Assembly: GCA_023404715.1 (NCBI GenBank) | Contig: JAEYAR010000034.1 | Span: 1-30,636 of the forward strand | Source of the DNA: Bacillota bacterium | GTDB taxonomy: Bacteria; Bacillota; Clostridia; Christensenellales; Aristaeellaceae | Direction: 5' to 3' | Length of the DNA: 30,636 nt | Part shown: piece by piece, positions 6,268-15,165 of the stretch | Position numbering within the stretch: the first letter of the stretch is position 1 | Layout of the letters: each line of letters starts with the position of its first letter | Program-made: the position numbers and the translations under genes | The notes under the pieces: model-generated | Databases searched by the model: none | What the model was told of the DNA's origin: nothing | What the model saw: the letters and a program-made list of their open reading frames with translations, nothing else

Positions 6268-8205
6268 TTACCAGATTGTCACCCGGTCCTCGGGCGCGCG
6301 GTACATGCCGTCGCCCACCTTGATATCGAATGTGGTAAAGAAATCATCCATGTTCTGCAGCTGGATGTTGGCGCGCAGCTTCGACGGGGCGTGCACGTCG
6401 ATCGTAAGCAGCAACGATTCGTATGCCGGGGTCGCCTTCTGCCGCCAAATAACGGCCCAATTGGTAAAGAAGGCGTTGAGATCAACGTCCTGCTCCAGCT
6501 TCGCGGCCTCCAGCGCGCAAGCCAGCCCGCCCGCGTCAGCGACGTTCTCCGCGACGGTGAGGGCCCCGTTGACCGTGCCGCCCGCATAGGCGAGGCCGTC
6601 AAACTCCCCGACCATGGCCAATGACAGCTCGTTGAACCTGGCGTAGTCCGCTTCCGTCCACCAGTCGGCGAGCGATCCGAGCTCATCGAACTTGGAGCCG
6701 TTGGGGTCAAAGGCATGAGAGATCTCATGCGCGATAACCGCGCCGATGCCGCCGTAGTTCGCGGAGGCATGCTGCTCCTGGCTATAAAACGGCGCCTGCA
6801 GGATCGCCGCAGGAAAGTTGATGCTGTTGTCCAGCGGGTAATACATGGCGTTGACCGTATCCGCGCTCAGCGGCCACAGACCGCGGTCGGCCGGCTGGTT
6901 CCACTTGCTGTAGTTGTCCTCCTTTGAAAGGCGCGTGAACGCCATCGCGTTGGAGACCAGGTCCCCGCCATCCGCGGCGGATACGGTGCGCATCTGGCGA
7001 TACAGGGAGAGCGCTTCGTCCGGATACCCCACGTTAATCGTCATCTTTTCCAATTTGCGGATAGCTGTCGCACGCGTAGCGTCGCTCAGCCAATCATTGG
7101 CGGAAAGCCTCTTTTTATAGGTTTCGACAATCGCCCGCACCATTTCGGCCACGTCCCCGCGCGCCTGCTCGCCGAAGTAGGTTTCGCCGTAGTAGATGCC
7201 CACGACCTCGCCGAACATTACGCTGGCCAGATAATATGCGCTCTTCTCCTTGGGCGTAGCCTCAGCAATGCCGGAAAGCATGCGGCCAAAGCTGCCCGAT
7301 TCCACGCGGAACGCATCGCTGAGGTAGGGAGCGATGCTATTGACCGTCTGCACCAGCATCCAGCTCTTCAGCTCCTCGAAGCGCGCATCATTCACGACCT
7401 CGTTAAACGCGGCAAAGTAGTTCGGGTCCGTCACGATGACCGTCTCCGGCGTCTCGCCCAGAATCTCCTGAAAGGCGGCCGTCAGGTCAAATGCGGCGAC
7501 CTGCGCATCCAGCTCCGCCAGCTTTACGGGATTGTACATCCGGGTGTAATCGCTGGCCTCCTCCGCGCTGCGGGTATAGGGCGCGATGTGCTCGTCAAAC
7601 GAAAGCGCCTTTGCGACGATCTCCGCCGCCTCTTCCTCGGTCTTGCCCGCCAACACGAGCAGATTAGCGGACATCTGCCCGTAGGCGCCCTGGAGCATGC
7701 CTTTCACGGCCTCGTCCTCGTAATACGATTTATCCGTCAGGAAAAGGCCGGGGGCCATCATGTACAGGGCGTTCATCGATGCGTCGCCCATGTCTGCCAT
7801 GACGATCGCCGTAAACGGCGAGGGCATGCCGTCCATATCCCATCGCGACCACACTGCGGAAAGGTCCGCCAGGCTTTCAAGGCTTTCCACCCGTTCCACA
7901 TACGGCATCAGTGGCTCGGCCCCGGCCGCATCGCGGGCTCCAAAATCCGCCGCCAGACGGTAAAACGAGATAAAGCTTGCGAGCTCTTCATTTCCCGGCT
8001 CTTTTTCGCCGCGCAGCATGGCGTCAAAGTCCGCCATAAGCGTCGCCTCGATATCATCCGACAGGTCTATAAAGCCGCCGGCCATGGGTTTATCCGCCGC
8101 AATGACGGCCTCGGCCATCCAATCGGCGTTTACGGCCTCGTAAAAGTCATCCTTTAAGCTCACCGTCTCCGCCGCGCCCGCCATAGCGAAAACCATGAGC
8201 GCCAC
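6268..8205 (-). CDS. M13 family zinc metallopeptidase (neprilysin/PepO-like)
   Basis: A 645-residue M13 peptidase. The zinc motif HEISHAFDPNG (His493-His497) and the third ligand motif ENVADAGGL (Glu553, Asp557) are intact, as is the family C-terminus with KVGDGMYRAPEDRVTIW. Members are usually secreted or surface enzymes that cleave small peptides. The 5' end is odd. The frame opens directly after the recO TGA as LWLLVALMVFAMAGAAET, a signal-peptide-like hydrophobic stretch with an Ala-x-Ala cleavage site but no positively charged n-region, no clear start and no ribosome-binding site. I use the GTG at 8205; ATGs at 8196 and 8184 are alternatives. It is last in the yqfC-recO run, so translational coupling to recO is possible. 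Confidence 0.88.
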   Translation of the reverse strand: MALMVFAMAGAAETVSLKDDFYEAVNADWMAEAVIAADKPMAGGFIDLSDDIEATLMADFDAMLRGEKEPGNEELASFISFYRLAADFGARDAAGAEPLMPYVERVESLESLADLSAVWSRWDMDGMPSPFTAIVMADMGDASMNALYMMAPGLFLTDKSYYEDEAVKGMLQGAYGQMSANLLVLAGKTEEEAAEIVAKALSFDEHIAPYTRSAEEASDYTRMYNPVKLAELDAQVAAFDLTAAFQEILGETPETVIVTDPNYFAAFNEVVNDARFEELKSWMLVQTVNSIAPYLSDAFRVESGSFGRMLSGIAEATPKEKSAYYLASVMFGEVVGIYYGETYFGEQARGDVAEMVRAIVETYKKRLSANDWLSDATRATAIRKLEKMTINVGYPDEALSLYRQMRTVSAADGGDLVSNAMAFTRLSKEDNYSKWNQPADRGLWPLSADTVNAMYYPLDNSINFPAAILQAPFYSQEQHASANYGGIGAVIAHEISHAFDPNGSKFDELGSLADWWTEADYARFNELSLAMVGEFDGLAYAGGTVNGALTVAENVADAGGLACALEAAKLEQDVDLNAFFTNWAVIWRQKATPAYESLLLTIDVHAPSKLRANIQLQNMDDFFTTFDIKVGDGMYRAPEDRVTIW

Positions 8206-8217
8206 AAGAAGCCATAG

Positions 8218-8964
8218 TCAAAGCAGCTTTGCCGAACGAATCGTCTTTTCCACGCGCATTTCCACGTAACGCCGAAGCAGCATGAGCGTCTTTTCCGGCA
8301 TGGGTATTGGCGTATCCAGCACGCCAAGGCCCAGCTTCATCGTCCCTTGCAGGAAAATCAGCGTCTCGCGCGCGATGCGCTGTGCCGTCCCCGTCTCCAG
8401 TATCGGATTTTTTTGCGCGCAGCTTGCGCACAGTACGCCGCCCGCCTCATGGTCAAAATATGGATCCCGGTCAGGCTCCGGCAGCGCCGCGCCGCAGCGC
8501 AGGCACGCGCCCAACCTTGGGCGGTATCCCAGCAGCGAAGCGTAACCACACAGGAAGACCGCCGTGATCCGCTCTGGCGCCACCTCGCCGTAGGCCAGGT
8601 GCGCCAATGTCTTTAGCAGCAGCAAAAAAAGCCGCTCCGCCTCCTGCGCGGGCTGAATCGCCGCTTCGCACAGCTCTGTCACGTAAAGTCCATGCGTCAG
8701 CCGTTCGTATTCGGCGCGCAACGGATAAAAGCTATCCTGCACAGCGCAGGAGACCACGGTGCTGCGCTCGCCCCTCTGATAGAGCACGTATTCGCCCGCG
8801 CATAGAATCTCAGACGCTGCGAGCAACGGACTTTTCTGCCTGCGGCAGCCGCGGCACAGCGCCTCAACCCGCCCGAGCGTGGGCGAAAAGAGCGTAAGCA
8901 TGCGGTCGTTCTCGCGGTAATCCGCGTGGCGCACGACGATCGCATTCGTGGTGAAATTGCCCAT
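8218..8964 (-). CDS. recO: DNA repair protein RecO
   Basis: A 248-residue recombination mediator of the RecFOR pathway that helps load RecA on SSB-coated single-stranded DNA and anneals strands. Seen: the N-terminal OB-fold start (NAIVVRHADYRENDRMLTLFSP), a helical middle, and a four-Cys zinc finger CLRCGA and CASC about 22 residues apart in the C-terminal half. Length is normal for Gram-positive RecO. It starts 1 bp after the era stop; era-recO adjacency is typical of Firmicutes. Its TGA stop is in the same frame as the following peptidase. Confidence 0.95.
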   Translation of the reverse strand: MGNFTTNAIVVRHADYRENDRMLTLFSPTLGRVEALCRGCRRQKSPLLAASEILCAGEYVLYQRGERSTVVSCAVQDSFYPLRAEYERLTHGLYVTELCEAAIQPAQEAERLFLLLLKTLAHLAYGEVAPERITAVFLCGYASLLGYRPRLGACLRCGAALPEPDRDPYFDHEAGGVLCASCAQKNPILETGTAQRIARETLIFLQGTMKLGLGVLDTPIPMPEKTLMLLRRYVEMRVEKTIRSAKLL

Positions 8965-8965
8965 T

Positions 8966-9859
8966 TTATTCGTAGCCCAGCGTACGCAGGTCGCTCATGC
9001 GGTTTCGCCAATCCTCCCGCACCTTCACCCATAGCTTGAGCGATACCTGCGTGCCCAGCAGCCGCTCGATGTCCGCGCGGGCCTGCGAGCCGATGGTCTG
9101 CAGCATGGATCCCTGCTTGCCGATGATGATCCCTTTGTGCGACGCGCGCTCGCAGTAGATCGTCGCCTGAATCTCGGTCAGCCTGTCCGACAGGCGGGTC
9201 ATCGCCATCATCTCCACCCCGACGCCGTGCGGCACCTCCTCGCGCAGGTTGCGCAGCGCCTTCTCGCGGATGATCTCCGCGCACAGCACGCGCTCGGGCT
9301 GATCGGTCACCATGTCGCTGGGGAAATAGCGCGGCCCCTCGGGCAGGAAGCCGCGCAGCACCCGCGAAAGCTCTTCCAGCCCTTTGCCCGTCCTGCTGCT
9401 CAGCGGCACGACCGCGTCGTACCCGCAATCGTTAAACGAGGCGAGCACGTTCATCAGTTTGTCTTCCGTCACCAGGTCTATCTTGCCTACGACGAGCACC
9501 TTAGGCGCCCGTTCGCTTCGCATCTGCTCGACGATTTCGCGGTCGTGCGGCCCTACCTCGCTGGCGTCTACCATCACGATCAGCGCGTCGATGCCGTCTG
9601 TCGCGTCCTTTGCCGCCCTTACCATGTACTCGCCCAAACGCGTGCGCGGCTTATGCAGGCCGGGCGTATCCAGAAAGACGATCTGCCAATCGTCGTGCGT
9701 CACCACGCCCATGATGCGGTTGCGCGTCGTCTGCGGGCGGCTGGAGACGATGGCGATCTTCTCGCCGATCATCGCGTTCATAAGCGTCGATTTGCCGACG
9801 TTTGGCCGGCCGAGGATCGCCACAAACCCCGAATGAAACGGTCTCTTTTGTTCAGGCAT
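8966..9859 (-). CDS. era: GTPase Era, with an unusual G4 motif
   Basis: A 297-residue Ras-like GTPase with a C-terminal KH domain that binds the 3' end of 16S rRNA in 30S assembly. G1 is GRPNVGKST (17-25), the switch region holds SSRPQTTRNRI, G3 is DTPG (64-67), and the KH region contains ERASHKGIIIGKQGSMLQTIG. The G4 motif, NKxD in the family, reads GKID here (Gly125, codon GGC at 9485-9487). That residue normally contacts guanine. The start at 9859 is set by GGGGAGGGAAGCAG upstream and by family alignment. It overlaps the ybeY/cdd gene by 8 bp. Confidence 0.95.
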   Translation of the reverse strand: MPEQKRPFHSGFVAILGRPNVGKSTLMNAMIGEKIAIVSSRPQTTRNRIMGVVTHDDWQIVFLDTPGLHKPRTRLGEYMVRAAKDATDGIDALIVMVDASEVGPHDREIVEQMRSERAPKVLVVGKIDLVTEDKLMNVLASFNDCGYDAVVPLSSRTGKGLEELSRVLRGFLPEGPRYFPSDMVTDQPERVLCAEIIREKALRNLREEVPHGVGVEMMAMTRLSDRLTEIQATIYCERASHKGIIIGKQGSMLQTIGSQARADIERLLGTQVSLKLWVKVREDWRNRMSDLRTLGYE

Positions 9860-10742
9860 CTGCTTCCCTCCCCTGCTCCGGCAGCGAACCTGGGCCAAAC
9901 CCTTCAGGCAGCAGCGCGCGCAGCGTCGTGTCGCGCACCTCGCCGTCCCAGGTCACCAGCACCCGCAGGCCGGGCGCGAATTCGTAGAGCATCTGGCGGC
10001 AAGCGCCGCAAGGATACGGCGCGGAGCCGCTCGAGGCGATCGCAATGGCCTCAAACGACCGTACGCCGTCGCTCACGGCCTTGCACAGGGCCGTGCGCTC
10101 CGCGCATACCGTCATGCCGTAGGACGCGCACTCCACGTTGCAGCCCGTATAGATCCGTCCATCCTGCGCGCGCAGCGCGGCGCCCACCGCATACTTCGAA
10201 TAAGGGGCGTATGAACGCTCCGTCATCGCCCGCGCCGCTTCCAGCAGCGCCTTGTCTTCCTCTCGCATGATTCCTGCCATCGTAAGCGCCTCTTCTTCCT
10301 TTGCGCGCATCGCGCGCTTGTCCAAATCCGTCATATGGTCGTAGCCCATGATGTGAAAGAGCCCGTGGGCCAGCAGATACCCGATCTCCCGCGCCACGCT
10401 GTGCCCGTATTCGTCCGCCTGGGCGCGCGCCCGCTCCAAAGAGATGACGATGTCGCCCAGGTGCGCGCAGCCGGTATCCGGGTCGAGCTCTCTGCGCAGC
10501 CGTTCCTCGCTTTGCCGGGCTGTCCCGTGCGGGTAGGTGCAGCTGGGAAAGGAAAGGACGTCCGTCGCGGCGTCCTTTCCCCGCATTTCACGGTTGATCT
10601 CACGGATGCGCGCATCCGTCACGAACATCACAAAGGCCTGGTAGCGTCCGGTCAACCCCTCTGCCCGCTCGCACGAGTGCGCCACCAGCGACAGTAGCGA
10701 CGCATCCACGTCGGGGCAGACGCCTTCTATCTCAAGTCTCAT
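9852..10742 (-). CDS. fusion of rRNA maturation RNase YbeY and cytidine deaminase
   Basis: A 296-residue two-domain protein. Residues 1-155 are YbeY, a zinc-dependent endoribonuclease in 16S rRNA 3' maturation; the three zinc His are in HGLFHIMGYDH (His126, His130, His136). Residues about 160-296 are a tetramer-type cytidine deaminase, with catalytic CAE (213-215) and PCGACRQ (244-250), which converts cytidine and deoxycytidine to uridine forms. No stop, frameshift or internal start with a good ribosome-binding site separates them. In many Firmicutes the order is ybeY-dgkA-cdd-era; here dgkA is absent and the flanking genes are joined. The start at 10742 overlaps the upstream stop by 11 bp. 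Confidence 0.93.
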   Translation of the reverse strand: MRLEIEGVCPDVDASLLSLVAHSCERAEGLTGRYQAFVMFVTDARIREINREMRGKDAATDVLSFPSCTYPHGTARQSEERLRRELDPDTGCAHLGDIVISLERARAQADEYGHSVAREIGYLLAHGLFHIMGYDHMTDLDKRAMRAKEEEALTMAGIMREEDKALLEAARAMTERSYAPYSKYAVGAALRAQDGRIYTGCNVECASYGMTVCAERTALCKAVSDGVRSFEAIAIASSGSAPYPCGACRQMLYEFAPGLRVLVTWDGEVRDTTLRALLPEGFGPGSLPEQGREADA

Positions 10743-12996
10743 CGGGCTTTTCCGCCTTCCCCTGCGCATCGGGCGCCATCTGCGGCTGCTCCTGCGCACG
10801 CTGGCCCTCGCGGACAGCGTCCTCTTCCGCCTGCACGTAAGGCGCGATTTCAGCGGGCACGCCCTCGTTTTTTTCCGGATGCAGGTTTACATCCGGGTAT
10901 TCGATCCGCTCGTGGAATACGCCGTTGAGCACCTGTGAAAACGCCGTGCACACGCGTTCGATATCGTGGAACGTGAGCGGGGATTCGTCCATCTGTCCGT
11001 CGTCCACCTTGCCGCGCACGAGCTTGCGGATCATCTGGGCGATGCTGTCGGGGGTGGGGTCCGGCATGGAGCGCACCGCCGCCTCTACGGTATCCGCGAG
11101 CATGAGCACCGCGGCTTCGCGCGTCTGCGGCTTGGGGCCGTCGTAGCGGAAATCCGCGATGTCCGGCTCCACTGTCTCTTGCTTGAGCGCCTTGTGGTAG
11201 AAGTAGAGCACCGGCGTGTCGCCGTGGTGCTGGCGGATGAGATCCAGAATGGCGGGCGGCAGATGGTTCTTCTGCCCCAGCGCCACGCCGTCGCGCACGT
11301 GCGCGATGAGGATCTCCGCCGAGACCCGCGGCTCCGTATAATCGTGCGGATTTTCGCCCATCTGGTTTTCTTTAAAGTAATTCGGCCGTTTGAGCTTTCC
11401 GATGTCGTGGTAGTATGCGCCGACGCGCACCAGCAGCGCGTTGGCGCCGATGGCCTCAGCCGCGGCCTCCGCGATGTTGGCGACGATCACCGAATGATGG
11501 TAGGTGCCCGGCGTCTCGATCATCAGCCGGCGCAGCAGCGGCTGGTTGGGGTTGGAAAGCTCCAGGAGCTTGGAGGGCGTCGTCAGGTTAAACGCGGTCT
11601 CGAGCAGGGGCTGAATCCCCACGCAAAGCACCGCCGCGACGAAGCCGCCGAGCGTCGAATAGAGCGCCCCGTTGAGCACCGGGCCGACGTCGTTGTTCGT
11701 CAGCACGCCTACGCATAGCACCGCGCCCAGGTTGGTCGCACCCACAGCCAGACCCGTCAGCAGCAGGCCCACGCGCGTAGCGCGCCGGCGCAGCGTAAAG
11801 ATGCCGACCGTGCCGCCGATGATGCCCGTCAGCGCGGTGGAAAGTACCTGCGTGGGCACCGTGCCGCTCAGCTTGAGCGTCAGCACCGCCGTGATACCCG
11901 AAAGCGTCAGGTTCAGGATGTAAGCGGGCGCGGTGCCGATCAGGCTCGCGCACATCAGCGCGCCCAGCGCGATGGGAAGGACGTAAATGTTGAAGCGCAT
12001 CACCAGCACGCACAGGCCCAGCGTCAAGACGCCGATGATGAGCAGCAGCAGCTCTTGCTTCGTATTGCCGATCAGCCCCGGCGCAAACATGCGCAGCGCA
12101 GCCGCCATGACGAGCAGCAGCAGCAGCAATAGCGCCCCGGCGCCGATGTAAAGCTGCGCGTCGAAGCTTTCGCCCTCCAGCAGGCCGAGCGACTGCAGCA
12201 GCGAAACCTGCGCGCTCGTCACCCGCTCGCCCTGGCGCACGATGTTCTCGCCCTGCTTGTATACGACGGGTTCCACCGACTCGACCGCCTTTTGTCGGTT
12301 TTGCTCGGTGGCCTCCTGATCGATCTTCATATTGGGCTGCAGCACCGTGCTCAATAACGGTTTGGCCACGTTCCACCACAGCGCGGAGCTTGTGTTGTAG
12401 GCGATCAACTGCTGAATGTTGTTGATCGCATCGTTTTCAAATCCCTCGGGCACGGTGCCGATGAGCGTCGTGCGCGTAGCGGAGGCCAAGCTCTGGTATA
12501 GGTTCTTGAGGTCGTCTGCGCTCGCGCTCATGAGCGTGTTGAGCTGATAGTTGCTCAGGCTCACCATCGTGAGCAGCGCGCGGGCCTCGTCATAATCCGC
12601 CTGTGTAAACTCGGCGTCCTCCCCCGATGCCTCGCGCTGCGCGATCACCGACGCGCCCAATGCCTGCACGGCGCTAAATTCCTCGAACGCCTTTTCAAAA
12701 TCGGCAAGGACGATCTCTTTGACGCCCTCGTCCTTGTAATAGACGGGCGCTGCCTGCGCCGCCGCTGCGTCGCGTCGCTGCTGCGTGGTCACCTCGTCCA
12801 CGACGTCCTTGCTGGCGGTAATCGTCTTTTTGGCGATGTCGCCTACGCTCAGCGCGAAGCGCTCGGGCGTGATGCTCGTCATGCACAGCGTGATCACGAT
12901 GGCATAGGCGAGCGCAAAGAGCAGCACGGAGGCCGCCTTGCGGTTACGGACGAGATCCCGAAAGCCCCGCCTGGGCTTCTTTTCCTTCTGTGTCAT
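10732..12996 (-). CDS. pgpH: 7TM-HD family membrane protein, PgpH/YqfF-like cyclic-di-AMP phosphodiesterase
   Basis: A 754-residue membrane protein. It has one N-terminal transmembrane helix (about residues 22-42), a large extracytoplasmic domain, a block of seven hydrophobic helices in the middle, and a cytoplasmic HD domain with TPGTYHHSVIVANIAE and GAYYHDIGKLKRPNYF. PgpH of this architecture hydrolyses the second messenger c-di-AMP. The HD metal residues are intact, so it is likely active. The ATG at 12996 has AAGGAGGG 7 bp upstream and lies inside the 3' end of phoH, giving a 53-bp overlap. The tail (about residues 725-754) is Gln/Glu/Pro-rich and low complexity. Confidence 0.92.
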   Translation of the reverse strand: MTQKEKKPRRGFRDLVRNRKAASVLLFALAYAIVITLCMTSITPERFALSVGDIAKKTITASKDVVDEVTTQQRRDAAAAQAAPVYYKDEGVKEIVLADFEKAFEEFSAVQALGASVIAQREASGEDAEFTQADYDEARALLTMVSLSNYQLNTLMSASADDLKNLYQSLASATRTTLIGTVPEGFENDAINNIQQLIAYNTSSALWWNVAKPLLSTVLQPNMKIDQEATEQNRQKAVESVEPVVYKQGENIVRQGERVTSAQVSLLQSLGLLEGESFDAQLYIGAGALLLLLLLVMAAALRMFAPGLIGNTKQELLLLIIGVLTLGLCVLVMRFNIYVLPIALGALMCASLIGTAPAYILNLTLSGITAVLTLKLSGTVPTQVLSTALTGIIGGTVGIFTLRRRATRVGLLLTGLAVGATNLGAVLCVGVLTNNDVGPVLNGALYSTLGGFVAAVLCVGIQPLLETAFNLTTPSKLLELSNPNQPLLRRLMIETPGTYHHSVIVANIAEAAAEAIGANALLVRVGAYYHDIGKLKRPNYFKENQMGENPHDYTEPRVSAEILIAHVRDGVALGQKNHLPPAILDLIRQHHGDTPVLYFYHKALKQETVEPDIADFRYDGPKPQTREAAVLMLADTVEAAVRSMPDPTPDSIAQMIRKLVRGKVDDGQMDESPLTFHDIERVCTAFSQVLNGVFHERIEYPDVNLHPEKNEGVPAEIAPYVQAEEDAVREGQRAQEQPQMAPDAQGKAEKPDET

Positions 12997-13969
12997 GCAT
13001 ACCCTCCTTTTCACGCTGGGCATGGCGTTCGTACGCGAGCACGATGGACTGCACGAGCTCATGGCGTACGACGTCGAGGTGTGTCAACCGCACCACCCCG
13101 ATGTCTGAAACGCCCTGCAGCACATACAGTGCCTCGTCCAGGCCTGATCTGCGCCCGCGCGGCAGGTCCACCTGGGTTAGGTCGCCCGTGATCACCATGC
13201 GCGAACGAAAGCCCATGCGCGTGAGAAACATCTTCATTTGCTCGGATGTGGTATTTTGCGCCTCATCCAGGATGATAAACGAGTCGGAAAGGGTGCGACC
13301 GCGCATGTAGGCGAGGGGCGCGACCTCGATGACCCCCCGATCCGCCAGGCGCTGGTAGCTCTCCGGCCCCATCAGGTCGAACAACGCGTCGTATAGGGGA
13401 CGCAGATACGGGTCGACCTTTTGCGTCAGGTCGCCGGGCAAAAAGCCCAGCTTTTCCCCCGCCTCCACGGCAGGGCGCGTGAGCACGATGCGCTCTACTT
13501 CCTTGTTTTTCAGCGCGACAACCGCAGCCGCCATCGCCAGGTAGGTCTTCCCCGTGCCCGCGGGGCCGACGCCGAACGTCAGCGCGTTTTTACGGATCGC
13601 CGCGACGTATTCCCGCTGGCCGAGCGTCTTGCATTTCACGGGGCGCCCGCGGTGGTTGACGGCGACGACGTCGCTGAGCAGTTCGTCTAAGCGGTCCAAC
13701 TCGCCCGCGCGATACAGGGATACCGCATAGCGGATGGTGGCGCTGTCCACGCTCTCTCCTCTTCGCATCAGCGTCAGCATCTGCCGGACGACCGCCTCCG
13801 CGCAGGCTACGTCCTTTTCGTTTCCAGAAATCGTCAGATCTGTCCCTCTCAGGGCGACGGTCGTGTTCGTCTGCTGCCCGAGCACGCGGACGTTTTGATC
13901 GTTCGTGCCCAGCAGCGCCATGCAGTGCTCGGCGCCCTGCACGGACATCGTCAGGTTCTTATCGGACAA
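12944..13969 (-). CDS. phoH: PhoH-like ATPase
   Basis: A 341-residue P-loop protein. Walker A is GPAGTGKT (135-142) and Walker B is in FIILDEAQNTT, followed by the conserved ITGDLTQVDLPRG. The N-terminal 70 residues resemble the KH-like part of PhoH2/YlaK-type proteins. Cellular role is not settled; linkage to ybeY and era suggests RNA metabolism. I chose a TTG start at 13969, because GGAGG lies 10 bp upstream, while the first ATG (13948) has no site. The start abuts the yqfD stop. Confidence 0.93.
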   Translation of the reverse strand: MSDKNLTMSVQGAEHCMALLGTNDQNVRVLGQQTNTTVALRGTDLTISGNEKDVACAEAVVRQMLTLMRRGESVDSATIRYAVSLYRAGELDRLDELLSDVVAVNHRGRPVKCKTLGQREYVAAIRKNALTFGVGPAGTGKTYLAMAAAVVALKNKEVERIVLTRPAVEAGEKLGFLPGDLTQKVDPYLRPLYDALFDLMGPESYQRLADRGVIEVAPLAYMRGRTLSDSFIILDEAQNTTSEQMKMFLTRMGFRSRMVITGDLTQVDLPRGRRSGLDEALYVLQGVSDIGVVRLTHLDVVRHELVQSIVLAYERHAQREKEGMHDTEGKEAQAGLSGSRP

Positions 13970-15154
13970 TTATTGAGATCCTCCATTCTCGGGGAGGCTT
14001 TGCGCCGTCCCCTCAGACGCCACGCCGATGGGCTCGATCGCCTCGATCACCACCGTTGCGCACAGCATCTCATCTTCTATCATACTATAATCTACCCATT
14101 TGTCAACAATCTGCGCGTCAATTGGCACGTTTTCCATCGCAATTTGTTCCGCCGCCGTCTGCGCCTCCCGCTGCACCTGCTCCTCCTCACGCGGGGCTTT
14201 GGAAAGGCTCACCTCGATATAGCGCTCGCGCACGAGCGTCACGGGCAAAAACACGCCCACGACGGGCTGCAGCGTAACGCTGCGGTCATACGCCGCGTAG
14301 CGGGGCGCCTCCGGCCAGGAATGGCTGTAAAACGGCGTGCGCAGGGTGCTTACGCATACCTCATCGCCCGTCGGCGTGCTCGTCACCTCATAGGCGGGCA
14401 TCGTTGCGCGGCCCTCGTACCATACGCGCGCAAACGCCTGGGCGTGCGCCGCCACGCGCTTCGTCTCCCCGCCCTTCGTGCGCTCTTCGCCCGCGACGAT
14501 CACCTGCCCGCGCCGTACCGCATCGCCGATGCGCACCTGCGCTGTGCCCGCCGAGACGAGCAGCTGCGTGATCACGCCGTCGCGCGCGGCGACGATATCG
14601 CCGTCGCTACCGCCGTATTCTTCCGGCACGGGCTCGCGCGCGCTGATACACTCCACGATCAGCGATACGCCCTGTAATCGTACGTCCACCCAGGATGCGC
14701 CGTCCAGCTCGCGCGCGAGCCGCGTGCGCAGCGCCTGCGGCCGTATGCGCGCCTTCAAGCTTCCGACGCCCACGTCGCTTTGCGTCAGCAGCGCGTAGAC
14801 ATCCTGTATAAGGGCTGCGTCGGCCCGCACGTCGATGCGCCATATGCACAGGTTCACCGCCCAGACACCGAGCAGAAAAATCGCGGCGGCGACCGTGAGC
14901 ATCGCGCGCCGGCGCAGCAGCCGATAAGCCCGCCCGCTCGCGCTGACGCCGACGACCTCCGCCTTCCAACCTACGCGGTCGCAAAGCTCCTTCAATTTAT
15001 CAAAATCGCGCGCCGCGACGGAAAGCGTCATCGCCTTGGGCGATTGACGCGTTACGTCCTTCAGCTCGATCTCCTGGTCGAGCGCGCGCGCGAGCAACTT
15101 TTCAAGCGAAAGCCCCTGCACCAAAACGCGCAGAAAGCCGATTCCATCTTTCAC
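13970..15154 (-). CDS. yqfD: sporulation protein YqfD
   Basis: A 394-residue bitopic membrane protein related to Bacillus YqfD, which is needed for efficient sporulation and expressed in the mother cell. A cytoplasmic N-terminal domain precedes one transmembrane helix (about 84-104, LTVAAAIFLLGVWAV), then a large extracytoplasmic domain with a lipoyl-like loop (ARDGVITQLLVSAGTAQVRIGDAVRRGQVIVAG). The start is the GTG at 15154, with GGAGGGACAGAC directly before it; the open frame extends upstream into yqfC without a start or site that fits. It pairs with yqfC 11 bp upstream. Exact biochemical role unknown. Confidence 0.9.
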   Translation of the reverse strand: MKDGIGFLRVLVQGLSLEKLLARALDQEIELKDVTRQSPKAMTLSVAARDFDKLKELCDRVGWKAEVVGVSASGRAYRLLRRRAMLTVAAAIFLLGVWAVNLCIWRIDVRADAALIQDVYALLTQSDVGVGSLKARIRPQALRTRLARELDGASWVDVRLQGVSLIVECISAREPVPEEYGGSDGDIVAARDGVITQLLVSAGTAQVRIGDAVRRGQVIVAGEERTKGGETKRVAAHAQAFARVWYEGRATMPAYEVTSTPTGDEVCVSTLRTPFYSHSWPEAPRYAAYDRSVTLQPVVGVFLPVTLVRERYIEVSLSKAPREEEQVQREAQTAAEQIAMENVPIDAQIVDKWVDYSMIEDEMLCATVVIEAIEPIGVASEGTAQSLPENGGSQ

Positions 15155-15165
15155 GTCTGTCCCTC

